Assembly: GCA_963422685.1 (NCBI GenBank)
Contig: OY730442.1
Location: 248,001 to 312,000 of the forward strand
Source of the DNA: Spongiihabitans sp963422685
GTDB lineage: Bacteria; Pseudomonadota; Gammaproteobacteria; Arenicellales; Poriferihabitantaceae
Length of the DNA: 64,000 nucleotides
Direction: 5' to 3'
Under the pieces are notes generated by a model. That model saw only the letters and a list, made by a program, of their open reading frames with translations. It made no database searches and had not been told where the DNA came from. Positions 1 through 8,038 of this stretch are shown piece after piece; within the stretch, counting starts at the first letter, position 1; every line of letters begins with the position of its first letter. The position numbers and the translations under genes were made by a program.

Positions 1-70
1 AATCATGTCCCGGTTTGTCCTGCACAATTACCACCCTCACCCGGCCATCCCGTTCCGGGTTGCGGTCTGA
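1..70 (+). CDS. thyA: Thymidylate synthase, C-terminal end (partial)
   Basis: The window opens inside a gene whose last 22 codons run in frame from base 2 to a TGA at 68-70. The tail reads HNYHPHPAI followed by VAV, the usual C-terminal pattern of thymidylate synthase, which makes dTMP from dUMP and methylene-tetrahydrofolate in the cytoplasm. The stop codon directly abuts the ATG of the dihydrofolate reductase gene, the common thyA-folA pairing in which FolA recycles the dihydrofolate ThyA produces. The call rests on this short motif plus the neighbour. Confidence 0.75.
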   Translation, partial: IMSRFVLHNYHPHPAIPFRVAV

Positions 71-583
71 ATGAGTCAGAATTCAAGCGTGCCTATTCGC
101 GGTGCAATAGCGGCGATGACCCGGGAAAATGTCATCGGTCTGGATGGCAAGATCCCCTGGCATTATTCGGCAGATTTAAAGCGGTTCAAGCAAACCACGC
201 TCAACAGCACGATTATCATGGGCCGACTGACATGGGAATCCATCGGTTCGCGCGCCCTGCCAGGCCGCCGCAATATTGTAATCAGCCGCAATCCCGCAAA
301 AAATCCTGATCAATATAACCATCAGGATATTGCACACTTCCGCCATATCGAACAGGCAATTGCCGCATCCGCAGGAGAAGATATATGGGTTATCGGTGGC
401 GGGCAGATTTATAACGCCGTTTTCTCCTGGTTAACGCGACTGGATATAACCTATGTACCGGACATCATTGATTCCCCGGACGCGGTCAAATTCCCTGCTA
501 TCGACCCGAACCAATGGGAAATAACACACACCAAACCACTGCAAGCGGCCGGGCTGGTGAATGTCGTATATCAACGAATTTGA
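71..583 (+). CDS. folA: Dihydrofolate reductase
   Basis: This 170-residue protein has the normal length of bacterial FolA, the cytosolic NADPH-dependent enzyme that reduces dihydrofolate to tetrahydrofolate. The landmarks are in order: IAAMTRENVIGLDGKIPWH near the N-terminus, the catalytic acid in SADLKRFK, the NADPH-binding stretch MGRLTWESIG with LPGRRNIVIS around residues 50-73, and VIGGGQIYNAV around residues 107-117. The ATG follows the thyA stop without a gap, so the two are almost certainly co-transcribed and translationally coupled. Nothing is missing from the active site. Confidence 0.95.
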   Translation: MSQNSSVPIRGAIAAMTRENVIGLDGKIPWHYSADLKRFKQTTLNSTIIMGRLTWESIGSRALPGRRNIVISRNPAKNPDQYNHQDIAHFRHIEQAIAASAGEDIWVIGGGQIYNAVFSWLTRLDITYVPDIIDSPDAVKFPAIDPNQWEITHTKPLQAAGLVNVVYQRI

Positions 584-758
584 CGGTTGCGTACTCAGGG
601 CACATTTCATATTCAACACGGGGCCATCTGCCGGATTACAGGCAAAGAAAGCGCTGTCAACGCTATTCGGCTGTGGATACTGTCAATGAAAAACCTGAGC
701 AACTGCGGCGCATTGAATTTTAAACCGCCCGATATTATTGCCTGAACAACAGAAGAAG

Positions 759-1124
759 ATGATTACGAATTCAAACCAGAAAACCGGCGGATGTCCTTGC
801 GGCGCCATTCGGGTAACTGCAAATGTCAGCCCAAACATTCATGCCTGCCATTGTGACACATGCAGGAAATGGGGCGGCGGACCTTTGATGGCAGTGGATT
901 GCGGCGTGAATATCCAGTTTGACAACAAACAGAACATATCGGTGTTTGCCTCATCCGCCTGGGCAGAACGGGGGTTTTGTGCCCAGTGCGGCAGCCATCT
1001 GTTCTATAGATTGAAAGAAACCGGCCAACACACAGTGCCGGTGGGACTGTTTGATTCTGCTCGGGGGTTTAAATTCGATCAACAGATATTTATTGATGAA
1101 AAGCCGCTAAAACCGAAGACCTGA
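759..1124 (+). CDS. GFA/CENP-V family zinc protein
   Basis: A protein of about 121 residues of the GFA (glutathione-dependent formaldehyde-activating enzyme-like) family. The zinc-binding cysteines are all visible: CPC near residue 12, CHCDTC about 25 residues later, and CAQC around residue 75. The family is named after a proposed S-hydroxymethylglutathione synthase, but most members have unknown small-molecule thiol or aldehyde roles, so no substrate is assigned. I chose the ATG at 759; a TTG at 738 in the same frame would add seven residues but has no ribosome site. It stands alone, 175 bp after folA, with nothing recognisable between. Confidence 0.85.
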   Translation: MITNSNQKTGGCPCGAIRVTANVSPNIHACHCDTCRKWGGGPLMAVDCGVNIQFDNKQNISVFASSAWAERGFCAQCGSHLFYRLKETGQHTVPVGLFDSARGFKFDQQIFIDEKPLKPKT

Positions 1125-1187
1125 CCGGGGCCGAAGTATTTGCGCGGTATGCTCAGCCGCCAGAGTAAACAATATTCAATCCGGTCC

Positions 1188-2177
1188 TCAAAGCCTGGTG
1201 CAGGTAATCAGGATTCTCTTCGGCGCGGGATAGCCTTCGATGGTTTTGGCGTGATCATCTGCGTCGAGAAAATCTGCTAGGGATTCAAACATCATCCAGT
1301 CCGTTTTTCGCTGCTCCTGCACGGTGGTCATGCTGATATCGATGGTCCTGACCCGGTAAAAACCGGTTTGATTTAACATTCTGTGCAATTTCGCTTCCGT
1401 TGGGATACACCATACATTGGGCATTTTTGCATAGGTTTTATCGGGTACCAGCATCTCCCCGGCGCCGCCGTCAAACATCAGGGTTTCCAGAACCAGCTCG
1501 CCGCCCGGTTTTAAACATCGCCATAATTCCTGTAAATGGGCCATGGCATCCCTGCGGTGATACAGAATGCCCATGGAGAATACCGTATTGAATGCTGCGC
1601 CTGTATTTTCGATGGCCGCAAAAGGAAGCTCCCCGCATCTCAGCGGCAGCATGCTGGCCTGCACATCCGGGATAAAAGTTTTGAGTGCATTGAATTGCGC
1701 ATTGAACAATTGGGCAGGATCAATACCCAGCACATATCTGGCGCCCGCCCCCAGCATCCTGAGCATATAGTAGCCATTGCCGCAGCCCACATCCAGAACC
1801 AGTCGATGATCTAACGGACTGATATGCTTTTCCAGTCGGCTCCACTTTAAATCCGAGCGCCATTCGCTGTTGATGCGGATGCCGAAAATATCAAACGGGC
1901 CTTTTCTCCAGGGATGCAGGTCGCGCAGCAACCGCGCTAACTGCGCCTTGTCGGCCCGGGCCATATCGCCCGGTCTGCCTATTTCTATAATCGCCCGGGT
2001 AAAATCAACCACAGACGGGACGGCCCTGGGCATTGCCCGGATTATTTCATTCCATTTAGCCTGATCACCATGCGGGCGCTGACCCAGTGTCGCATTGGCC
2101 GACGCCAACAGCGACCGCACAATGGATTTTATTGACGAACCCGCTACCGGTCTGCACCGGGTTTCCGTATCCGGCAT
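1188..2177 (-). CDS. cmoB: tRNA U34 carboxymethyltransferase CmoB
   Basis: CmoB transfers the carboxymethyl group of carboxy-SAM to 5-hydroxyuridine at tRNA position 34, giving 5-oxyacetyluridine, which widens wobble decoding. The 329 residues match the usual length. The N-terminal helical domain contains LHPWRKGPFDIFGI, followed by the Rossmann SAM-binding motif VLDVGCGNGYYMLRML around residues 130-145 and GMLYHRR-like and LKPGGELVLETL segments of class I methyltransferases. It lies 3 bp downstream of cmoA, which makes its unusual cofactor, so the two form one operon. Confidence 0.94.
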   Translation of the reverse strand: MPDTETRCRPVAGSSIKSIVRSLLASANATLGQRPHGDQAKWNEIIRAMPRAVPSVVDFTRAIIEIGRPGDMARADKAQLARLLRDLHPWRKGPFDIFGIRINSEWRSDLKWSRLEKHISPLDHRLVLDVGCGNGYYMLRMLGAGARYVLGIDPAQLFNAQFNALKTFIPDVQASMLPLRCGELPFAAIENTGAAFNTVFSMGILYHRRDAMAHLQELWRCLKPGGELVLETLMFDGGAGEMLVPDKTYAKMPNVWCIPTEAKLHRMLNQTGFYRVRTIDISMTTVQEQRKTDWMMFESLADFLDADDHAKTIEGYPAPKRILITCTRL

Positions 2178-2180
2178 TAT

Positions 2181-2912
2181 CTATTTAATCCCGACAAACG
2201 ATGCAAAATTAAAACTTTGAAACCATTGTACAGCGCAATGAAACCCGGCTGAGTGCAGGCGGTGCAGATGAGTGTTTGCGTCGTCCAGAATCATGACCTT
2301 TTCCAGCGCCGAGCGCTTTTGACTGATTTCAAGTGCGCTGTAGCCATTGGATAATTTGAATTGTTCATGCAGCCGCTGCTGCAGGCGGGATTCGGCAGCG
2401 TCGGCGAAACTGATTTTTTCCGAGAGTATGAAGGCGCCATGGGGACGTAGCCCGTTGAATATCTGTTGAATTAAATGCGCACGAAACGCGGTATCTATAA
2501 ATTGCAAAGTGAAGTTCATTACCACCACGGACGCATTGCGCACATCGACTTCCTCCACATTGCCGGCAATCAATTCAATCTGGCCGGGCGGGATAACGCC
2601 ATGCAGATTTTCTCCGCACTGGTGCAGCATGGCGCGGGAATTGTCCACGCCGACAAAACGCACAGAATCATCGTCAATTCGTGCGTACATCGACAACATC
2701 AAAGCCCCCAAAGAACACCCCAGGTCGTATACACGGGTATCTGGCCGGGCGTATTTTTCCGCGATGATCCCGGTAAGCGCTGTGATGGTTTCGTAGCCGG
2801 GAACGGAGCGGCGAATCATATCTGGAAAAACGCCGGACACCGATTCGTCAAATTTAAAATCGGCGATATCCGGGCGCTGCGCGGCAAAGAGCCGGTCTTT
2901 ACCACCAACCAT
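2181..2912 (-). CDS. cmoA: Carboxy-S-adenosyl-L-methionine synthase CmoA
   Basis: CmoA converts SAM and prephenate into carboxy-SAM, the donor used by CmoB. The 243-residue protein has the family opening DRLFA then FKFDESVSGVFPDMIRRSVPGYE, the SAM motif VYDLGCSLGALMLSM near residue 60, and VVMNFTLQFI near residue 130. The ATG overlaps the last base of the upstream methylmalonyl-CoA epimerase stop codon, so cmoAB appear to be transcribed with the end of the propionate gene cluster, or at least to abut it. Confidence 0.94.
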   Translation of the reverse strand: MVGGKDRLFAAQRPDIADFKFDESVSGVFPDMIRRSVPGYETITALTGIIAEKYARPDTRVYDLGCSLGALMLSMYARIDDDSVRFVGVDNSRAMLHQCGENLHGVIPPGQIELIAGNVEEVDVRNASVVVMNFTLQFIDTAFRAHLIQQIFNGLRPHGAFILSEKISFADAAESRLQQRLHEQFKLSNGYSALEISQKRSALEKVMILDDANTHLHRLHSAGFHCAVQWFQSFNFASFVGIK

Positions 2913-3316
2913 TACACCTGCTCCAGTTCGACCAAGGTGCCCAGCGAATCTTTTGGATGCAGAAAAATAACCGGCTTGCCATGGGCGCCGATTCCCGGTT
3001 TGCCGTCACCCAGAACGCGCAGGCCCTGATCGTGCAGCTTTTGGCAGGCCGCAGCGATGTCATCCACCTCATAGCATAAGTGATGGATTCCACCCTGTGG
3101 ATTCCTGTGGAGAAAGCGGCCAACAGGCGATTCGCTGCCCAATGGATGAAGCAGTTCAATTTTGGCATTGGGCAGATTTACAAATACCGTGGTCACTCCA
3201 TGATCGGGCAAATCCACCATCGCGGAAACCTCCGCGCCGAATTGCTCCCGGTATAATTTTGTTGCCGCGTGCAAATCAGGAACAACGATCGCAACATGAT
3301 TCAATCGGCCAATCAT
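2912..3316 (-). CDS. mce: Methylmalonyl-CoA epimerase
   Basis: A 134-residue single-domain VOC-fold metalloenzyme that interconverts (S)- and (R)-methylmalonyl-CoA, linking propionyl-CoA carboxylase to methylmalonyl-CoA mutase. The start RLNHVAIVVPDL carries the first metal-ligand histidine, GGIHHLCYEVDDI around residues 74-87 the second, and LVELEQV at the end the acidic ligand. It sits 58 bp downstream of meaB in the same direction, in a cluster holding every other step of the pathway, which makes the assignment firm. Confidence 0.93.
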   Translation of the reverse strand: MIGRLNHVAIVVPDLHAATKLYREQFGAEVSAMVDLPDHGVTTVFVNLPNAKIELLHPLGSESPVGRFLHRNPQGGIHHLCYEVDDIAAACQKLHDQGLRVLGDGKPGIGAHGKPVIFLHPKDSLGTLVELEQV

Positions 3317-3374
3317 GCGTTAATTTTCTCCGTTCATGCTGTTTTCCCAATTAGACTAGACGGGCCGGGATTGC

Positions 3375-4364
3375 TTATCCGCCCAGAAACCTAGATACCA
3401 ACTGCCTGGCCGCGACGGTGGGCGGAATATCGCCGCGGGCCACTTTGTCTTGAAGGATGGCCAGCAATTGCTGTACCCGTTTATCCTGTTTGAGCGCGGA
3501 CAATAACAACGCTTTGGTTTCGACCCACAGCCAGTTCTTTGCCTGTTGCTGACGCTCACGGTGCAGCTTTCCACCGGCATTGAGCAATGACTGGAATTTT
3601 TTAATGGCATCCCATACCTCGCCGATATTTTTTTGTTCCAAAGCCGAACCGGTTATCACCGGAACCCGCCACTGGCGATGCCGTGGTTGCATCAATCCCA
3701 GGGCATGTTGAATATTTGCGGCCGCCAGGTTCGCCCTGGACTGCAAATCTCCGTCGGCCTTGTTAATCAAAATCAGGTCCGCCAATTCCATGATACCGCG
3801 TTTGATGCCCTGCAGTTCGTCGCCAGCGGTCGGCAGCAGCATTAATACAAATATATCGGTCATTTCCCGGACCAGGGTTTCGGACTGCCCGGCGCCAACG
3901 GTTTCAACCATGATCACATCAAAGCCTGCGGCTTCGCACAGTATGATTGATTCCCGGGTTCTGCGCGCCACACCGCCGCCGGCATCTCCGGCAGGAGTGG
4001 GACGGATAAAAGCACCGGGATTAGCGGACAGGGTGGGCATTCGGGTTTTATCGCCCAGTATGGAACCCCCATTCAGGGAGGAACTCGGGTCCACCGCAAG
4101 CACTGCAAGTTTATGCCCCAGATTAATCACAAAATTCCCCAACCCCTCGATTAAGGTTGATTTGCCGACGCCGGGAACGCCGGTCAAGCCGATTCTCAGG
4201 GCGTTGCCGCTATAGGGCATGGCGGACTGGATGAGCTGCTCTGCTTGTTCCCGGTGGTCTTCCCGGGTAGATTCCAACAAGGTAATTGACCGCGCCAGGG
4301 TTCGTCGACCCGCATTACGTAAATCGTCCATACTGATTTTTGGATTGATCCGGTTCGGATTCAT
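3375..4364 (-). CDS. meaB: Methylmalonyl-CoA mutase-associated GTPase MeaB
   Basis: A G3E-family P-loop GTPase of 329 residues (ArgK/MeaB type). It chaperones the coenzyme B12 of methylmalonyl-CoA mutase, gating cofactor loading and protecting the enzyme from inactivation. The P-loop GLTGVPGVGKSTLIEGLG lies around residues 59-76, with VDPSSSLNGGSILGDKTRM after it, the switch region VETVGAGQSE near residue 150 and the guanine-specifying NKAD near residue 200. Its start codon is one base past the stop of the carboxylase alpha gene, so translation is coupled. Confidence 0.94.
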   Translation of the reverse strand: MNPNRINPKISMDDLRNAGRRTLARSITLLESTREDHREQAEQLIQSAMPYSGNALRIGLTGVPGVGKSTLIEGLGNFVINLGHKLAVLAVDPSSSLNGGSILGDKTRMPTLSANPGAFIRPTPAGDAGGGVARRTRESIILCEAAGFDVIMVETVGAGQSETLVREMTDIFVLMLLPTAGDELQGIKRGIMELADLILINKADGDLQSRANLAAANIQHALGLMQPRHRQWRVPVITGSALEQKNIGEVWDAIKKFQSLLNAGGKLHRERQQQAKNWLWVETKALLLSALKQDKRVQQLLAILQDKVARGDIPPTVAARQLVSRFLGG

Positions 4365-6359
4365 TCAGCCATCCAGCGCAAATTCCAAAATAGCCTGATC
4401 CACTTCCAGTGTGGCGCCCGCTGCAACCAAAACCGCCGAGATCACACCATCATTTTCCGCACGCAGGGAATTTTCCATTTTCATCGCCTCAATCACCGCC
4501 AGTTCCTCTCCCGCCTTGACCACTTGCCCCGGTGCTGCGGACAGCGTTACCAATAATCCCGGCATGGGCGACAATAAAAATCGCGATTGATCGACGCTTT
4601 GTTTACTGGGCATCTTGCGGTGCAGCTCCGCCGTTCGCGGTGTAAACACGTGGACGCTGAGGAGATTGCCGGAGTGGGAAACATCGTAGCCATATCCATT
4701 TTTTTCAATCTGCAAACAAACCTGCTGAGCGTTAACGGCCCCCTGGTATACGGTTTGGATTGGCAGCCAGTTATCCTCAACCTGGCAGGATTGCCCGTTC
4801 AATACGACATTCCACTTTCCATCCTCGCCCTGGACCCGGGTATGGAAATTGTTCCGCCCAATCACAACCTCCCAGTCTGATTGCAGATTCCGGCCATAAC
4901 CCGGAACCGGGTTAGAGACGGTGGCCGCCCGCCGGACCAGACGGTGGTGCAGCGATGCCATCACGCAAACCAGGTTATCCCGCTTTTGGCCGCGCAGCGG
5001 GGATGGTACAAATCCGTCTGGATATTCTTCGGCGATGAAATCAGTGGTCAGATTTCCCGCCTGAAATCGCGGGTGGTGCATGATGTCAGCGACAAAAGGC
5101 AGGTTGGAATCCACACCCCGTATATAGTATTGCGCCAGCGCCTGCTGCATGCTGGTAATCGCGGCCTCTCTCGACGCGCCCCAGGTAACCAGCTTGGCAA
5201 TCATCGGGTCATAAAACCGGGATATGACCGATCCTTCTTCTACCCCCGCATCCACCCGCACACACTCCCCCTGTTCAGGCGCCTGATAGCGGGTGAGACG
5301 CCCCGCAGAAGGCAAGAAATTGCGCAGGGGACTTTCCGCATAGATTCGCGATTCCATTGACCATCCATTGATGACCACCTGTTCCTGCGCAATCGGCAGT
5401 TTTTCGCCATACGCCACCCGAATCATTAATTCAACCAGATCCAGCCCGGTGATGAACTCGGTGACCGGATGTTCCACCTGTAATCGTGTATTCATCTCCA
5501 GGAAATAGAAATTGCGGTCCACATCGACAATAAACTCCACGGTACCGGCTGACCGGTAATCCACTGCCCGGACCAGCGCCACGGCCTGTGCGCTCATTGC
5601 CGCCCTGGTTTTGTCATCCATAAACGCAGAGGGCGCTTCTTCTATTACCTTTTGATGGCGGCGCTGGATAGAGCATTCGCGTTCATTCAGCGTGACCACG
5701 TTGCCATGGCTGTCGGCCATGACCTGAATCTCGATATGGCGGGGCCGTTCGATGTATTTTTCAATCAATATTCGACCATCGCCAAAACTCGAAATCGCCT
5801 CGCTGGCGGCGCGTTCAAATCCGTCCAGGCATTGTGCCCGGTTATATGCGACGCGCATTCCCTTGCCGCCGCCGCCGGCGCTTGCCTTGATCATCACCGG
5901 GTACCCGATTCTATCGGCGATAGCGACCGCATCCTGTGCATCCGGCACAACTTCGTCATGCCCGGGAATGATGTTCACGCCGGCTTGTTCGGCCAGTCGT
6001 TTGGAGGCAATCTTGTCGCCCATGGCTTCAATGGCTTTCGCTCCCGGACCAATAAATACGATGCCGGCCTGGGCCAGTTTCCTGGCAAATGCGGCGTTCT
6101 CAGAAAGAAATCCGTATCCGGGATGAACCGCCTGCGCACCGCTATGCTGGCAGGCCTGGATAATATTATCGGCCAGCAGATAACCCTCGGCCGCAGTTGA
6201 ACCGCCGACTGAAATAGCTTCATCTGCCACACTGACATGCTTCGCATCCCGGTCGGCCCGGGAATACACGGCAACAGATTTAATCCCCATTGTAGCTGTG
6301 GTACGCATCACCCGGCAGGCAATTTCACCTCGATTCGCAATTAATATTTTTTTGAACAC
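4365..6359 (-). CDS. pccA: Propionyl-CoA carboxylase, biotin-carrying alpha subunit
   Basis: A 664-residue acyl-CoA carboxylase alpha chain. The N-terminal biotin carboxylase (about residues 1-450) shows ANRGEIACRV, the glycine-rich ATP loop SAGGGGKGMR and MNTRLQVEHPVTE. A linker domain follows, and the C-terminal biotinyl domain carries the attachment site EAMKME near residue 633. It uses ATP and bicarbonate to carboxylate biotin, which the beta subunit transfers to propionyl-CoA. Acetyl- or methylcrotonyl-CoA carboxylase alpha chains look alike; the propionyl assignment comes from the adjacent beta subunit, epimerase and mutase. Confidence 0.9.
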   Translation of the reverse strand: MFKKILIANRGEIACRVMRTTATMGIKSVAVYSRADRDAKHVSVADEAISVGGSTAAEGYLLADNIIQACQHSGAQAVHPGYGFLSENAAFARKLAQAGIVFIGPGAKAIEAMGDKIASKRLAEQAGVNIIPGHDEVVPDAQDAVAIADRIGYPVMIKASAGGGGKGMRVAYNRAQCLDGFERAASEAISSFGDGRILIEKYIERPRHIEIQVMADSHGNVVTLNERECSIQRRHQKVIEEAPSAFMDDKTRAAMSAQAVALVRAVDYRSAGTVEFIVDVDRNFYFLEMNTRLQVEHPVTEFITGLDLVELMIRVAYGEKLPIAQEQVVINGWSMESRIYAESPLRNFLPSAGRLTRYQAPEQGECVRVDAGVEEGSVISRFYDPMIAKLVTWGASREAAITSMQQALAQYYIRGVDSNLPFVADIMHHPRFQAGNLTTDFIAEEYPDGFVPSPLRGQKRDNLVCVMASLHHRLVRRAATVSNPVPGYGRNLQSDWEVVIGRNNFHTRVQGEDGKWNVVLNGQSCQVEDNWLPIQTVYQGAVNAQQVCLQIEKNGYGYDVSHSGNLLSVHVFTPRTAELHRKMPSKQSVDQSRFLLSPMPGLLVTLSAAPGQVVKAGEELAVIEAMKMENSLRAENDGVISAVLVAAGATLEVDQAILEFALDG

Positions 6360-6379
6360 CTGGTTTTATTTCATTAAAA

Positions 6380-7912
6380 TTAAAGGGGAATATTGTCGTG
6401 TTTTTTCCAGGGATTAGACATCGCCTTATTCTCCAGCATGGCCAGAGAGCGGCAAATCCGTTTACGTGTATTGCGCGGAAAAATCACGTCATCGATATAG
6501 CCGCGCTTTGCCGCAACGAATGGTGTGGCAAATTTTCGACGATATTCCTCGGTGCGCCGGGCCAATTTTTGCGGGTCTTTGGCCTCCTCACGAAAGATGA
6601 TTTCCACCGCGCCTTTTGGCCCCATGACCGCAATCTCCGCGCTGGGCCAGGCCAGATTCACATCACCGCGCAGATGCCTGGACGCCATGACATCATAAGC
6701 GCCGCCATAGGCCTTGCGGGTAATCACCGTGATTTTAGGCACCGTACATTCGGCATAGGCAAATAATAGTTTTGCGCCATGTTTGATAATGCCACCGTAT
6801 TCCTGATCCGTGCCCGGCATAAATCCGGGCACATCGACGAAGGTAATCAGGGGAATATTAAAGGCATCACAAAATCGCACGAATCGCGCCGCTTTTGTCG
6901 AAGCATTGATATCCAGGCATCCCGCCAACACCATGGGCTGATTGGCCACTATGCCGATGGTCTTGCCCTCCATGCGCGCAAAACCGGTCACGATGTTTTT
7001 CGCATAGCCCGGCTGCAATTCAAACCAGTCGCCTTCATCCACCACCTTTTCGATCAGTTCTTTTATATCATATGGCTGATTCGGGTTGTCGGGCACTAAT
7101 GTGTCCAGTGACTTTTCTTCACGGCTCTGGCTGTCAGCCGTCTGGCGGCGGGGTGTTTTGTCCCGGTTACTGCCGGGCAGGAAGTTAAAAAATCGCCGCG
7201 TCATCAACAGGGCCTGGACATCATTTGCAAATGCCAGGTCAGCCACACCGGACCTTGCGGTATGGGTGGCCGCCCCGCCCAGGTCTTCCGCAGAAACCGC
7301 TTCGTGGGTTACGGTTTTCACCACCTCCGGGCCGGTTACGAACATATATGCACTGTCTTCTACCATGAAGATAAAATCGGTTATTGCCGGAGAATAAACT
7401 GCCCCCCCGGCGCACGGTCCCATGATCAGGGAAATTTGTGGAATCACGCCGGAGGCCAGCACATTGCGCTGAAAAACTTCCGCGTAACCCCCCAGCGATG
7501 CCACCCCCTCCTGGATGCGGGCGCCGCCCGAATCGCTGATGCCAATCACTGGTGCGCCCACTTTCATCGCCTGGTCCATCACTTTACAAATCTTTTCAGC
7601 ATGGGCTTCGGACAGGGAACCGCCGAACACGGTAAAGTCCTGGCTGTATACGAAAACCAGTCGGCCGTTAATGGTGCCATAACCCGTCACCACGCCGTCT
7701 CCGGGGATGGCCTTTTCCTGCATGCCGAAATCCGCACATCGATGCTCGACAAAGATATCCCATTCCTCGAAACTGCCTTCATCAAGCAGCACCTCGATAC
7801 GTTCCCGGGCGGTGAGTTTGCCCTTGTCATGCTGGGCCTGGATGCGTTTTACTCCCCCGCCCTGCTTTGCCAGACTGCGGTTTTTCTCCAGTTCCTCAAT
7901 TATTTCATACAT
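6380..7912 (-). CDS. pccB: Propionyl-CoA carboxylase, carboxyltransferase beta subunit
   Basis: A 510-residue carboxyltransferase beta chain with the family opening (LRQ-type coil, then HDKGKLTARERIEVLLDEGS), the crotonase-like oxyanion-hole glycines in GPCAGGAVYSPAITDF and the C-terminal GAKLLFAYAE and ITRKAYGGAYDVM segments. It moves the carboxyl group from biotin to propionyl-CoA, giving (S)-methylmalonyl-CoA. It lies 20 bp upstream of pccA on the same strand. About 126 bp without a gene separate it from the mutase, room for a separate promoter, though none is obvious. Confidence 0.92.
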   Translation of the reverse strand: MYEIIEELEKNRSLAKQGGGVKRIQAQHDKGKLTARERIEVLLDEGSFEEWDIFVEHRCADFGMQEKAIPGDGVVTGYGTINGRLVFVYSQDFTVFGGSLSEAHAEKICKVMDQAMKVGAPVIGISDSGGARIQEGVASLGGYAEVFQRNVLASGVIPQISLIMGPCAGGAVYSPAITDFIFMVEDSAYMFVTGPEVVKTVTHEAVSAEDLGGAATHTARSGVADLAFANDVQALLMTRRFFNFLPGSNRDKTPRRQTADSQSREEKSLDTLVPDNPNQPYDIKELIEKVVDEGDWFELQPGYAKNIVTGFARMEGKTIGIVANQPMVLAGCLDINASTKAARFVRFCDAFNIPLITFVDVPGFMPGTDQEYGGIIKHGAKLLFAYAECTVPKITVITRKAYGGAYDVMASRHLRGDVNLAWPSAEIAVMGPKGAVEIIFREEAKDPQKLARRTEEYRRKFATPFVAAKRGYIDDVIFPRNTRKRICRSLAMLENKAMSNPWKKHDNIPL

Positions 7913-8038
7913 GGGGAATTTGCGATTTTGTACTTAGGTCGTCAGCGCAGTTTCACTAAGGCTACTGCGCGGTTCGCAGCGATATTTATCAACATGCAGG
8001 GCTAGAATAACAGGCTGCAACACTTTGTTTTATATAAA